64,000 nucleotides of DNA from Chelonoidis abingdonii (Eukaryota > Chordata > Testudines > Testudinidae): contig NC_133772.1 in the NCBI RefSeq assembly GCF_003597395.2, positions 138,757,642-138,821,641 of the forward strand, given 5' to 3'. A model generated the notes under the pieces. It saw nothing but the letters and a program-made list of their open reading frames with translations, had not been told where the DNA came from and searched no databases. The position numbers and the translations under genes are program-made. Within the stretch, counting starts at the first letter, position 1. Each line of letters starts with the position of its first letter. Shown piece by piece: positions 1 through 11,347 of this stretch.

Positions 1-1405
1 GTTCTAACATTAGAGCTAAAGGTGAACAAGTTTCTCCCTCCTTCGGATGACACCCTTTTAGATACCTGAAAACTGCTATCATGTCCCCTTCAGTCTTCTC
101 TCTTTCCAAACTAAAAAAACTCAATTCTTTCAGCTTCCTTCATAGCTCATGTTCTCAAGACCTTAATTCATTCTTGTTGCTCTTCTCTGGACCCCTCTAA
201 TTTCTCCACATCTTTCGTGAATGTGGTGCCCAGAACTGGACACAATACTGCAGTTGAGGCCTAACCAGCGCAGAGTAGAGCGGAAGATGACTTCTCGTCT
301 CTTGTTTACAACACACCTGTTAACGGCATCCCAGAATCACGTTTGTTTTTTTTTTTTTTTTTGCAACGTATCACACTGTTGATCATATTTAGCTTGTGGT
401 CCACTATGACTCCTAGATCTCTTTCTGCTCCTTCTAGCAGTCTCTTCCCATTCTGTATGTGTGAAATTGATTTTCCTTCCTAAGTGAGCACTTTGGCATT
501 TGTCTTTATTAAACTTCATCCGGTTTCCCTCGACCATTTCTCCTCAATTTGTCCAGATCATTTTGAATTATGATCTGTTCTCCCAGTTTGGTATCATCTG
601 CAAACTTAATAAGTGTACTTTCTATGCCAACATCTAAGTCGTAGTTGAAGATAATTGAACAAAGCTGGTCCAAAACACAGACCCCGCAGGACCATTTGGT
701 TTATAGCTCCTTCCAGCAAGATTGGAGCCGTTAATAACCACTCTCTGAGTACGGTTATCCCCAGCCAGTTATGCACTTCATGCTTATAGTAGCCCCATCT
801 ATAATTGAATGCCTATTAATCGATAGGATAAATCATGCGAGACCCATACCAAATGCCTTACTAAAGTCCAGGTAATTCCACATTGCCACTGCTTCTCCTT
901 TATCCACAAGACTCGTTATCCTAATCAAAGAAAGCTATCAAGACTGGTTTGACATGAATTTGTTCTTTACAAATCCCTGCTGGCTATTCCTATTATCACC
1001 TACCAACTTTGCCAAGTGTTTGAAGATGATTTTCCTTTTAATTACTTGCTCAATTATCTTCCCTGGCACACGAAAATTTTATAAAAAACTAATAACATGG
1101 TCTGTGTAGTCTTTCCCTGGTTTGTTTTTATTTTGTTCACCGTTTTGTAGAAGAAGCAATGGGCTTAAACTGCAGCAAGAGAGATTTAGGTTGGACATTA
1201 GGAAAAAGTTCCTAACTGTCAGGGTAGTTAAACACTGGAATAAATTGCCTTGGGAGGTTGTGGAATCTCCATCTCTAGAGATATTTAAGAATAGGTTAGA
1301 TAAATGTCTATCAGGGCTGGTCTAGACAGTATTTGGTCCTGCCATGAGGGCAGGGGACCGGACTCGATGACCTGTTGAAATCCCTTCCAGTCCTAGAGTC
1401 TATGA
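1..1405. mobile_element. CR1-type LINE with inverted 5' part
   Basis: Positions 1-1140 read as CR1 reverse transcriptase sequence on the minus strand. Positions about 1145-1405 read as the CR1 C-terminus and 3' end on the plus strand. The plus part encodes the family C-terminal motif ([19 protein letters not shown], then VVKHWNKLP and KNRLDKCLSGL) and ends with the short 3' UTR and a CTATGAATG-like tail. The minus part at position 1 stops where the plus part starts in the uninterrupted element, as the ordinary CR1 copy at 4474-4937 shows. A 17-base T run lies at 346-362. CR1 elements copy themselves by target-primed reverse transcription; this copy is dead. The left end lies at the window edge, so a second independent copy cannot be excluded. 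Confidence 0.85.
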
Positions 1406-2960
1406 ATGGAGAAAGTGGATGGCATGGTCAGAGGGAAGATCATTGAATTGATTGGCTTTGTACAAACTTCAGGTGTCACCTGAGAGGATCAGATGCCACT
1501 AATCAAGATGTGGGATATTCAATGCAGGACAAGGGCTGGGATAGAGAGGAAGGGCTGGATCTTTGAAAAGTTGCAGAGGAAGAATAGCAAGATGAGAAGG
1601 GAGAATAAGAGGAATGACTTGATGCTGAGACTCTAAAGCCCACCCAGACATTCACCCCACTTCCATCTTTTTCTCTAGTATAGGGATCTAGGATACTTAT
1701 TAAGTAAACTAAGTGAAATTCAGATTAATAATATTCTTCATATCTTTGTATTTGACAGCATCATGAATGAGAGTAAACAACGCTTGTGGTACAAACTATT
1801 CCAGGCTTGCAGTGCGACATGATATATTGCATATATCGTATGTAGTGCAGCCCCAAGTTATAGGGCTTCATAGTGTTCACACAGAGTAGGGAAGAGTAAT
1901 TCCCTCCATTGCAGGGATTGCTGGGTGAAGTCCTATGGCCTGTATTATAAAGGAAGTCATTTGTATCGGTATCTCAACAGAACTGCCTCACTTCTTCCAT
2001 TTGACCACCTTGCGGGGTCTGAGTTCAGCAACCACCATTTTTAAAATTCAGGTTGGGCACAGTTTACTATGGTGGGCAACTCAAACCATTAAACAGCCCT
2101 AATCTCAGTTCTTCTTGGTGTATACATTCCTAGTGACTCTTCAGACAGCTTCAGTAAAGGCACTAAAGTATTTCAGTTACTTCCTATTGGAGATTTACCA
2201 ACAAGCTATCTGGAGAAGAAGTTTGGGTATATACTTCCAACCCCACAGCTTGTGCAACACCACATCCTCTTTAGTTTGTCGCTGCCTTGAAACGCTCGCT
2301 GTTCAGTACATTCAGATACCATCAGGAACTGTCAGTTCTGTGAAAAATGGGTGACCTGGAAAAAGCCAAATGCATTTCATTTGAATTCTGTGAACAGTCA
2401 TTCATATGTAAGTGTTCTCAGGGTGCCACTGATGAAATTTTGAGGTAGATGGTGGACTAATTAGGGTGCAATCCTGCAAACACTTACCAATGATCATTGT
2501 TCTATCCGTTTCAACAGCGATGCAGACAGGGACAAGGATACAACAGAATAGGGTCCTAAACTGAAGCCCGAGGGCACCTACAAACATATGAATCTAAAAA
2601 ATTGCCTGATCAACCCAAGAGAAATGCTCCTGACAGAACAGACAATAGTTGGGATTTTACTGGTTATTTTCAGTTTTCATGAATAAAGTAGCACATGGAG
2701 GTGATATATTAAGAGCCTGAGTGTACAGCCGTCACACAGATGCTCACAGCAGTGGTCCCGCTGAGGTCACGAAAGTGAGTAATTGTTGGACAAGTGAATA
2801 CGAAATGACTAAACACAAGAGCTCCTGTGAGCAAGTATAGCAGTACCATGGGGTTCACTCACCACTAGTGGTGCCTCCTTGTGGCAACATCTGGGATTAG
2901 CTCCACTCAGGTCTGAGGAGCCCTACTTACAGAATGAACCTCCTCTCTCCAGGACTCAAG
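1406..2960. other. no recognisable feature
   Basis: This is about 1.5 kb of average-composition DNA with only short chance reading frames (79 codons or fewer). I see no exon-like conservation, promoter or repeat that I can name. Confidence 0.5.
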
Positions 2961-3478
2961 GTGCTGCTTCTTCATGACTCAGCCTCTGCCAGGTCACTAC
3001 TGTCCTTCCCTTCTGGGGAGACAGTCACTGCGAACCAGCTGACCGGTTGGCATCTCCAGCGCTCCTGCTGGTGGAACTCAGCCCCACCCACTTCCAGCCC
3101 AGGGACCCTGTAACAAGCAACCACTGTCTGCACAGTGCTACCCCTTGCTGTTGTTTCCCTGGGCCTCTTCCTGCCTAGCCCTCCCAGGCCTCCTCTGGGG
3201 CTGACCCTTTTTCCATGGCTAGAACCCCAGGGCTGATTCTTGCTCCTGGGTTTTCCCTTCCCCTCCTCTCTGCTCTTAGAGAGAGACTGCAGACTCTCTC
3301 CCTGTAACCCCCTTCTGCTGTGCACTTCCTGGCTTTTTAACCCAGCCTAGTCTGGCCCAGCTGGGCTTCTTGTTCAGTTGGGTCTGGCTGTTCCTCCAGG
3401 TGCAGCCAGGTTCCCTAACTGGCCCCTCAGGCCCATGTTAACCCTTTCAGGGCCAGTTGGGGTACATACCCCATCACA
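2961..3478 (-). mobile_element. probable LTR fragment, GC-rich
   Basis: This CT/GC-rich block ends on the right with CCCCATCACA, so on the minus strand it begins TGTGATGGGG, the TG start expected of an LTR. A weak TATA-like GGTTAAAAAG lies about 120 bases inside. I could not find the other end or a target duplication, so the LTR call rests on one terminus and general resemblance to turtle LTRs. The 117-codon minus-strand frame inside it (2972-3325) matches no family I know. Confidence 0.4.
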
Positions 3479-3942
3479 AGCCCCAAAATGGTGAATTTTT
3501 GCATTAACACAACAAATGAATCAATCACAGTTAATAGCCCAAAGACAGTGAATGCAAGTTTCTACATGAGCTAACAGCAGTGCACAACTTCTGTGACAAG
3601 ATTTGTTCTTGTGCCTCAAGAAACACTTTTAAGTGTAAATTTAGGTGTAAGAGTAATTTTTAACTAATTTTCAGAAGCAGTGTCAATCTGTTTTTGATAG
3701 AGAATGCACTGCAACTTCTAGCTGTAATACACCACAAAATTACACCTTCAACCTGTATTTTGCAATTTATTTCCTTTTACAGACTGCATTAAGCATTCAC
3801 ACCAGTGTAGTATCTTATGGATAAGAATGATTTGTAGAATTCTTCTGGTACACTTTCCTGAACACATATGCCCACATTTCAAAGCTCTACCTGGAGTTTT
3901 AGCCATGCAGCTACAGCTAAAAATTGGAGATATACCAATTTA
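3479..3942. other. no recognisable feature
   Basis: AT-rich sequence between an LTR-like block and a SINE; nothing identifiable. Confidence 0.5.
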
Positions 3943-4106
3943 CTAGAACTGGAAGGGGCCTTGAAAGATCATTGAGTCCAGCCCCCTGCCTTCACTAGGC
4001 AGGACTAATTTTTGCCCTAGATCCCTAAGTAGCCCCCTCAAGGTTTGAGCTCATAAGCCTGGGTTTGGCAAGCCAATGCTCAAACCACTGAGCTATCCCT
4101 TCCCCC
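3943..4106 (-). mobile_element. tRNA-derived SINE (turtle Cry-type)
   Basis: On the minus strand this begins with a tRNA-like head: the Pol III A box TAGCTCAGTGG (4085-4095), followed by a B-box-like GAGCTCAAACC. It ends with a CR1-like tail running into CCTTCCAGTT. Cryptodiran turtles carry SINEs of this design, with a tRNA head and a CR1-derived tail, which CR1 enzymes mobilise. The family name is from knowledge; the boxes are seen. Two more copies lie at 10610-10793 and 44735-44920. Confidence 0.85.
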
Positions 4107-4473
4107 TGACTTTAATGGCAGTCACACAGCTGAAGTTCTGTGCAAAGCCTTGAAAATCGAGGAGCTGAATCTTGAGGGAAGACTAAAGATAATTTCTGCT
4201 AAGGGGTTTCATCTTTTGCTTAAAAAAACAGAAGGAGACATTTTAAAAAGAACCATGTAGCCAGTGTTAATGTCATGCTCCAGCCAAAGTCAACCCAGGG
4301 AGCTGTCAGGAGATGGGCAGTCAGTCCTGGAAAGCACCAGCATGGGAACTGAAGGAAGCAGCTATAGTTACACGTACCATGTGTCACCTGAGTGAGCCCT
4401 GACATCACAGAACCTGGCCCCAGGAACAATGGAAAAGAATGGTACCAGGGCATCCACTGGCCAAGACAGGGTT
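4107..4473. other. no recognisable feature
   Basis: Short unique spacer between a SINE and a CR1 3' end; an 85-codon minus frame here has no family features. Confidence 0.5.
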
Positions 4474-4937
4474 TCATAGATTCATAGGCTCTAGGACTAG
4501 AAGGGACCTCGAGAGGTCATCAAGTCCAGTCCCCTGCCCTCATGGCAGGACCAAATACTGTCTAGACCATCCCTGATAGACATTTATTTAACCTATTCTT
4601 AAAGATCTCCAGAGATGGAGATTCCACAACCTCCCTAGGCAATTTATTCCAGTGTTTAACCACCCTGACTGTTAGGAACTTTTTCCTAATGTCCAACTTA
4701 AACCTCCCTTGCTGCAGTTTAAGCCCATTGCTTCTTGTCCTATCCTCAGAGGCCCTTAAGCGTGAACAAGTTTTCTCCTCCTCCTGATGACATCCTTTTA
4801 GATATCTGAAAACTGCTATCATGGTCCCCCCTCAGTCTTCTCTTTTCAAACTAATTAAACCCAATCTTTCAGCCTTCTTTATAGGTCATTCTCAAGACCT
4901 TCTTCTTGTTGCTCTTCTCTGACCCTCTCCAATTTCA
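4474..4937 (-). mobile_element. CR1 LINE 3' end, 5'-truncated
   Basis: The minus strand carries the last part of CR1 ORF2. It runs from a region equivalent to ...[22 protein letters not shown] into [40 protein letters not shown] and [10 protein letters not shown]. The 3' UTR and a TCATAGATTCATAG tail follow at the left end (4474). The frame is open for 86 codons at 4562-4822. Only the 3' 460 bases are present, the usual outcome of incomplete reverse transcription. It is a useful intact reference for the rearranged copy at 1-1405. Confidence 0.93.
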
Positions 4938-7335
4938 TAGCGAGCCGGGGTCACTAGTGCCCGATACTAATGGTTCTGCCTTTGCCGTGACCATGAGCTA
5001 GTGTCAGGGGAGAAGGGCTCCTCCTTTCCTGTTGCCGGAGGCTTGGGGACAGTGGCGACACTCCTGAGTACTCCATGAAGACCAGGGCCAGATGAGTGCA
5101 GAGGCCCTATCCCCTCAAGAGGTGGGGAGGGGGATAGAACAGATCCAGTTTGGGTTCATCAGTTGTTTCTGGGATTCCTGATTTGGGCAGAACTCAACTC
5201 CACGGTGAGTCTGGGTGGGTTTGGGTGCTGCGCTGGTCGTTGCGGGTGATCAGTCGCCCTGCAGACATAGGGGCTGCGGCCGGTTTCCTGCACGAATGAT
5301 TGGCTTTTCCAACCTAGACGCTGGATGGGGAAAACCAGGGGGGATGATCCAAGGCACATGCCACTGACCTAAGAAAGGAGCAGAATGATCCGGCAAGGTC
5401 AGAGCGAGTAGAGGGTGCTGGGCTCTGCTCCCCTCTGCCCATGCAGATTGCCCAGGCCTGCTCTCTGCCCCAGGCCAGCAAGGGTAGAAGAGTAGGGGCA
5501 CGTTCCCAGTAGGCCCAGGTGAGATTACTGAGAGCAAAAGAAGGAACAAGCCAGTTTGTTAGTGGCTCGTGAGAGTGCAGAGCAGTGAGGAGCTGGTGGC
5601 TCTGGCCAAACTCCTGGATGAATGTAACAGGCCCAGTGCTCCTGCCTCTGCCCCCCACCCCCCAGGTGCTGCACATGCTCACCCAGCTGTGACTTCGGCT
5701 GCATGTAAAGTTCCCTGGGAAATTAGAGGCCCATCATGTGTCCCTGGCAGTGCTACATTCCAGTGGCCCTTGTCTTGCTGAGCCTGCAGTGACAGGCAGG
5801 TGAACATCTACACATGTGGAAAGAGGAACATCTAAGGTGGAGGAGGTGTGACCAGTGCAAATGCTCCCTGGGATGGGTCAGTCTGCCCCTGTAAGGGTAG
5901 TGGTGCCTAGGGGTCAGTGCACCCATCACATGGCATGGCCCTTTAAGACCTGGTCGCTCGAGAGACCGAGGAGATTGGTATTCAATTATATTACCAGAGC
6001 TGGTTGGGCCTGATAAGGCCATGTCCAACTCATGGCAGGCCAAACAGTGCAGGATGCACAGGACACAACAGATTTCAGCACTCACTGCGGGGAAGCAAAC
6101 AGCATGGAGAGAACGGCACTGCTTCACTAGTCAGCAGGGATTGGCAGCTACGGCACGCGTGCCAAAGACGGGCCATTGGCTGCTTCTGCCTGGCACATGG
6201 ACTACTAGTCCAGATGGGGCATGTTTTGGGGTTCACTTCAGTTTTTCCCCTCTGTGCACTGTCATGCCCTGCCCAGGTGTCGTCCCTTTATCTGAATTTC
6301 AGCTAACTAAAAATCTTGATTATTAAAACGTGATTGTGTCCCCCCCGTGAGATGCATTTGTGTTTTCCCCCATGCTCATTGTGTCGCCCCATGTGTAGTT
6401 TGTGTCCCTTGTGCTGAACTGATCTGGGCTGGGAAGAGTCTGAAAGGATGTTGGAGAGACTTCCCCTATGACACTCCCAGTAACACCAGTTGGTAGCAGA
6501 GACCAGGGCAAAAACACAAAAGAAATGGTGTTAGTGAGTGACTGGCCCTTCTACGCCCAGCCTGGCCAAGCTGCCACCCAAGCTCTGGTGCTGCCAGCTA
6601 CAACTCTTTGCCCAGCAATTAACAACAAATCCCTTTAGCCCACTGGTGAGCTGGCTGCAGCAGCTCTGTCCACAGAGTCCCCTTGTCTCTGATCCCCAAG
6701 CCTGGGTGGGACCCAGCTTCTGGACAAGCCAGGTCCTGAACCCAGACTTTTACTAACAAGGATCCAGAGAGGGGCTGTCTGTGGCTTGCATGTGGAGAAG
6801 GGCCCAAAAACCCAGCCCCCACAGTCTGCTCACTAGCCACCCACAAGGGCATTGCCACCCAGCTTCCTTCCATGAGGGCGAACGGGAAGATCTCAATAGG
6901 GCATGATGTGGCCAGGGCAGTTAACATGCTAGGACGACAATGGTAACTGTTGGGTTTTGCCGGGATTAGGATGTCTGGGACCTACTTATGGAACAAATGG
7001 GAATAGAACAGACACCAGTGTGCTCTGGAAAACAGGGAAGCTTGGACAGAACCTGTGGCTCATTGTCCTATTAACAGCAGGAAACCACCCTGTTGTTTTT
7101 TTCTCTCACAAGAGTCAGAGCTTTCAGAGATAGTGGGGGATGGTTTTCAAAACCAAGGAGCTGAATGATGCACTTTCCTCTCAGCATGGGTCTCGTGGAG
7201 AAATAATCCCACTGAAGCTAGTAACTATCCAGAGCTGGTATCCCCCATGTGTGAGGGTAACAGGACAAGAGGTCAGGATTAGGCCCCCATGTATCAACGC
7301 TGGATGGAAATCAGTCTTGTAGAAACCTACCCTGT
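4938..7335. other. no recognisable gene; mostly unique DNA
   Basis: 2.4 kb without a feature I can support. Several 60-124 codon frames overlap on both strands at 5159-6927, as expected by chance in GC-rich DNA, and none shows a known domain. A short patch near 6147-6200 (CGGCACGCGTGCCAAAG) resembles the end of turtle hAT MITEs such as the one at 62746, but no complete element can be drawn. Confidence 0.45.
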
Positions 7336-7625
7336 AACCTTTGCTGTGTAATACGGTCTGATGGCTGGAAGATGAAGCTAGACGAATTCAGGCTGGAAAT
7401 AATATGTAAATTTTAATAAGGAAAGTAATTAACCATTGGAACAATTTAAGGAAGGTCACAGTGGATTCCCCATCCGCTGGTGAATTCTCCATCATTTTTT
7501 TTAACCAAAATTACATGTTTTTTCTAAAAGCTCTGCCCCAGGAATTATTGAGGGGCAGGTCTGTACCCTGTTATAAAGGAGATCAGACTTGATGATCAAC
7601 ATGGTCCATTTTGGCCTTGGAGTCG
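7336..7625 (+). mobile_element. old CR1-type LINE 3' end relic
   Basis: The plus strand reads as a decayed LINE C-terminus (DGWKMKLDEFRLEI, then a PLEQF-like stretch in place of W-x-x-L). It runs into a 3' UTR ending GGTCCATTTTGGCCTTGGAG, the form typical of CR1/L3 3' ends. Frameshifts and substitutions mark it as old. Confidence 0.6.
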
Positions 7626-8589
7626 ATTAAGTTACGACCCTGTGGATCAGAAACATTCAACAGACTCTACCAAGAAAAACGACCTGCTATAAAAAGATCC
7701 AGCTGTCTCAGCTATTTTCTACCAGGCTCCCACCACTGTGCCATGCAGGGGAATACACATCTGCAGGCTATTCATGTCTACAGCAAAATCCATCTGAAAA
7801 ATCAGTATGAGCCTCTCCATGTTACTGGACACGCTATTCCCCTCCGCTAGAGCCTAGGGCACCCATGTCGTGTGTACACATCCATCACCTGCTTCCAGTT
7901 CAGACAAGGCCAGTGCCAGGCTGGCTCAGGATGTGCACGATGCCTCTCCTGACACCACCAGGGCTACAGAGCTAAAATAAGAATACACACCACTTTGTAT
8001 TTTTCCTGGTGCAGAGGGTGACCCTAGGCATGGCAGTGCTGTCAGGGTGGCTCTGTCCCCCCATTACAGCCTGGCACATAGGACATGGCGTGTGCCTGGA
8101 ATGCTGCTGTTCTCCAAGGGTGATCCCTGACGAGCTGAACTGACATAGGCAGCCGGCTGCAACTCAGAGCAGCCATGGGAAAAGCCTGGCCCCAGCAGGA
8201 CCCATGTTTGGCAAGTGTCAAAGGCTATGTAAAGGCATCATTTCCCACTGCCCTCCAGGGCTGTGACTAGTGTAGGGACCAAGCCAAAGACTTTAACTCT
8301 AGTTCTCAATTTTACTGAAAAGCAGATAACACAGTGGCTGCTTTTTTCTTGGTAATGTAATGACCAACCTGTAACTGAAATACCAAAGCCCCCTTCCAAC
8401 CAGGGACAAGGGGACGTGAATCACATGACAGAACTTACTTGGACTTTCTACCAGACTGGCAAGTTTCCTCAGAAGTTATATTGGAGGGAGAAGCATAATA
8501 GTTCATAGATCAGGAACTGTGACTCCCTGTACCTTGTCTCTTTCAGATACATGGTCAATGTTCATCATGATGCAAGGTTAACAGTGGAG
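7626..8589. other. no recognisable feature
   Basis: Unique DNA; a 79-codon plus frame at 7611-7850 straddles the LINE tail and has no identifiable domain. Confidence 0.5.
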
Positions 8590-9290
8590 TGTTTCCAGGC
8601 TGCAATTTAGCATCAGTGTTGTTTAATATAGATTTGAAAAAAAAGTGAATCATGAAGGAACAAAGTTGCAGACCATACATTATTTAGGTTATTCAAGACC
8701 GGAAGAGACTGAAGGCGATAGAATGGGTAACAAGAGAGTAAATGAAAAGTGGTTTGATAAATTCAAAGCAATGCACATGGAGGGAATAATTTGAACAGTT
8801 CAGCCTCCTTATTGGGTTCAGAAATTAACCCTACCAACTCAGGAAAAGGACCTGTACATCAGTGGGTGTGCTCAAAGACTCAGTGTGCAGCAGCGATCAA
8901 AAACAAACACACACACACACACTCTTGGGGCATATAAGGAATGGGGTGAAACAGTACTGAAAATTGCTTTTTAACCCTCCTCCCACCTGGAATACTGTTT
9001 TCAGCTCTGGTCGCTGTCTTGAAGAGCACATAGCAGAAATATGGGCAGGCGAGTGGGGATGAAAATGATTAGAGGCCTGGAGAGACTTCTGTAGGTGGAG
9101 GAATTTGACCAGATTAGGACTGTTTATCTTGCACAGACAATGATAAAGGGGGAGCCTGACAAAGTTAAACTGAATACCAAACAGTGCCGTGAAGGGAGAT
9201 TGCGGACTTGACTTGTACACATCATGTCTCATAGACCAAAACCAAGGGAGAGTCTCTGAAAATCTTATGGAGCAATTTTCAAACAGATAG
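8590..9290 (+). mobile_element. CR1/L3-type LINE reverse transcriptase relic
   Basis: On the plus strand, several frames together spell the C-terminal third of a CR1-clade reverse transcriptase: a LFNIDLKK-like palm region, FDKFKAMHMEG, a damaged LEYCFQLWS-like stretch, then GRRVGMKMIRGLE and a DQIRTVYLAQT tail. Stops and frameshifts break it throughout. A short (AC)n tract at 8907-8921 lies inside. It is inert and older than the CR1 copies with open frames elsewhere in the window. Confidence 0.7.
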
Positions 9291-9676
9291 CAGGGCACAT
9301 TTGTTCATCCACAGCACAGTTAGCCTGTGGCTGTCATTACTGTAAGATATCAATAAAGCCCAGGACCTAGCAGGATTCACATATAATTCAACATGTTTAC
9401 GGATAATGGGAAATTCTAGGGTTACCTTAGCAAAGATTAACAACAAAACAAGAAATTGAAAGGGGTATAAACCATCACACTCCAGGGCATGAGGCAACCT
9501 CTGATAATAGTCATGGGACAAATGTGTAAGTGAACTTTAATAATGATTAATTCTGGATATGCCCCTACCGTGGTGTGACTATGCCACAGAAGGCAAAGGA
9601 TATTTCACCCTAGGGGTTGTCAGGTTAGCAGAGACTGCTTACCTTGGGAAAGAGGGAGCAGACCCTCTTCTCTGTC
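9291..9676. other. no recognisable feature
   Basis: Unique spacer; an 80-codon minus frame has no recognised domain. Confidence 0.5.
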
Positions 9677-9950
9677 ATAGAATCGTAGAATATTAGGGTT
9701 GGAAGGGACATCAGGAGGTCATCTAGTCCAACCCTCTGCTCAAAGCAGGACCAATCTCCAACTAAATCATCCCAGTCAGGGCTTTGTCAAGCTTGACCTT
9801 AAAAACCTCTAAGGATGGAAAATTCCACAACCTCCCTTGGTAACCCATTCCAGTGCTTCACCACCCTCCTAGTGAAATAGTGTTTCCTAATATCCAGCCT
9901 AAACCTCCCCCACTGCAACTGGAGACCATTACTCCTTGTTCTGTGACCTA
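9677..9950 (-). mobile_element. CR1 LINE 3' end
   Basis: The left end has the CR1 3' microsatellite (TCATAGAATCGTAGAAT on the plus strand), followed by the UTR sequence that is also the SINE tail. The minus-strand C-terminal frame follows ([19 protein letters not shown], then [14 protein letters not shown]). It is 5'-truncated at about 9950. The frame breaks near its end (ILRGF), so it is a dead copy. Confidence 0.93.
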
Positions 9951-10285
9951 ACAGCTGACTAGTAAGAGAAGAAGCACAGGTGTTCAGATCCCAGACGAAT
10001 CGCAGGCCAGTTGGCATGTGAGTCCTGATGAGAGCATGGAAGAATAGTGAGATTCTATCCTGAAACCTATGCACGCAAGAGGCTGCACACCTCAGGGGAA
10101 CATAGGCACCGCTAGCTCCAGAAACACGATAGGGTGTCTGGAGGAACTTGCCAGGTTATTCCCTTATTTCCCATTTTAGGGTCTCTTGACGATCCCAGTG
10201 AAGGAGTAGGTAGTAACTGCTCTCACAGATGGATGCTAGGCTAGGCTGACCTCTGCTTTGAACTGGAATGACAATTCCTAGCTTA
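9951..10285. other. no recognisable feature
   Basis: Short unique spacer between two LINE fragments. Confidence 0.5.
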
Positions 10286-10860
10286 AGAACATAAGAACGG
10301 ACATACTGGGTCAGGCCAAAAGGTCCATCTAGCCCAGTATCCTGTCTTCCAACAGTGGCCAATGCCAGGTGCCCCAGAGGGAATGAATGGAACAGGACAA
10401 TTTCAAGAGACCCATCCCATTGTCCAGTCCCAGGTTTTGGCAGTGAGAGGTTTAGAGACACCTGGCACATACAGTTGTGTCCCTGGCCATCTTGGCTATC
10501 CTCCATGAGTTTATGTAATTCATTTTTCACCCAGTTATCCTGTTGGCCTTCACAACATTGCCTGGCAACGAGTTCCAGAGACAGACTGTGTGTTGTGTGA
10601 AATACTTAATCATAGAATGTCAGGGTTGGAAGGGACCTCAGAAGGTCCTCTAAGTCCAACCCCCTGCTCAAAGCAGGACCAATCCCCAGACAGACTTTTG
10701 CCCCAGATCCCTAAATGGCCCCCTCAAAGATTGAACTCACAACACCCTGGGTTTAGCAGGCCAGTGCTCAAACCATTGAGCTATCTCTCCCCCTTTGGTT
10801 TGTTTTAAACCTGCTGCCTACTAATTTCAGATGTGTTAATGCTCATCCATGTGTTGATAA
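10286..10860 (-). mobile_element. LINE 3' region split by a SINE
   Basis: The left edge carries GAACATAAGAACGGACATAC, the 3' terminus of the LINE subfamily seen again at 32435. The sequence then runs on the minus strand through the UTR and the end of ORF2. It is interrupted at 10610-10793 by a SINE and resumes with TTTGTTTTAAACCTGCTGCC, which follows directly in the uninterrupted copy at 32757-32781. A 124-codon minus frame overlapping here is not the LINE gene. Confidence 0.88.
10610..10793 (-). mobile_element. tRNA-derived SINE inside a LINE
   Basis: On the minus strand, the A box TAGCTCAATGG is at 10773-10783 and the B box GAGTTCAATC at 10730-10739. The CR1-like tail ends in TCATAGAATG at 10610. 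The host LINE continues on both sides, which fixes the boundaries to within a few bases and shows the SINE is the younger insertion. Confidence 0.92.
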
Positions 10861-11027
10861 CAAGATATATGTGAGTCTGTGCACTACAGCACAGGTGAGA
10901 AACACAAGGAAGCCCTTTAATATAAAAGGGTCTTTCAAGGGCCAAGGACCAAATCCACAGGGGATGTTAAGAACTGTGGGGAGATACTTCTATTAATAGG
11001 GTTGGATGCTCTGCAGACCACTTAAGG
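10861..11027. other. short unique spacer
   Basis: No feature seen. Confidence 0.5.
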
Positions 11028-11243
11028 CAGTGATGGGCAACCTGTGGCCCAACAGGGTAATCCTCTGGCCAGCCACAAGACAGTGTTTACATTGACTGTC
11101 TGCAGGCATGGCCACCCATAGCTTCCAGTGGCCTCAGTTCGCCATTCCCGGCCACTGAGAGCTGCGGGCCGCAGGAACAGTCAATGTAAACACAGCCTTC
11201 CAGTGGATTTCCCTGACGGGTCATGTGCCATTGCACACCACTG
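11028..11243. mobile_element. hAT-type MITE with 8-bp TSD
   Basis: The element begins CAGTGATGGGCAACC and ends GCACACCACTG, giving imperfect terminal inverted repeats of the hAT CAGTG type. It is flanked by 8-bp direct repeats ACTTAAGG (11020-11027) and ACTTAGGG (11244-11251), the hAT target duplication length, with one mismatch. The interior is GC-rich and partly self-complementary (GTTTACATTGACTG against CAGTCAATGTAAAC). There is no transposase, so it would have been mobilised in trans. Confidence 0.93.
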
Positions 11244-11347
11244 ACTTAGGGTGATCATCTCCGAGTGGTACATTTGTCCTCCAACCTGAATTTATCCAGT
11301 ACTTGAAACATGAATTTGCTTTCTTGGCTGTAGGAGAACAGAGGGTA

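Noticed and set aside
6140..6200. hAT MITE near CGGCACGCGTGCCAAAG
   Set aside because: Only a short internal patch resembles such elements; no inverted ends or duplication found.
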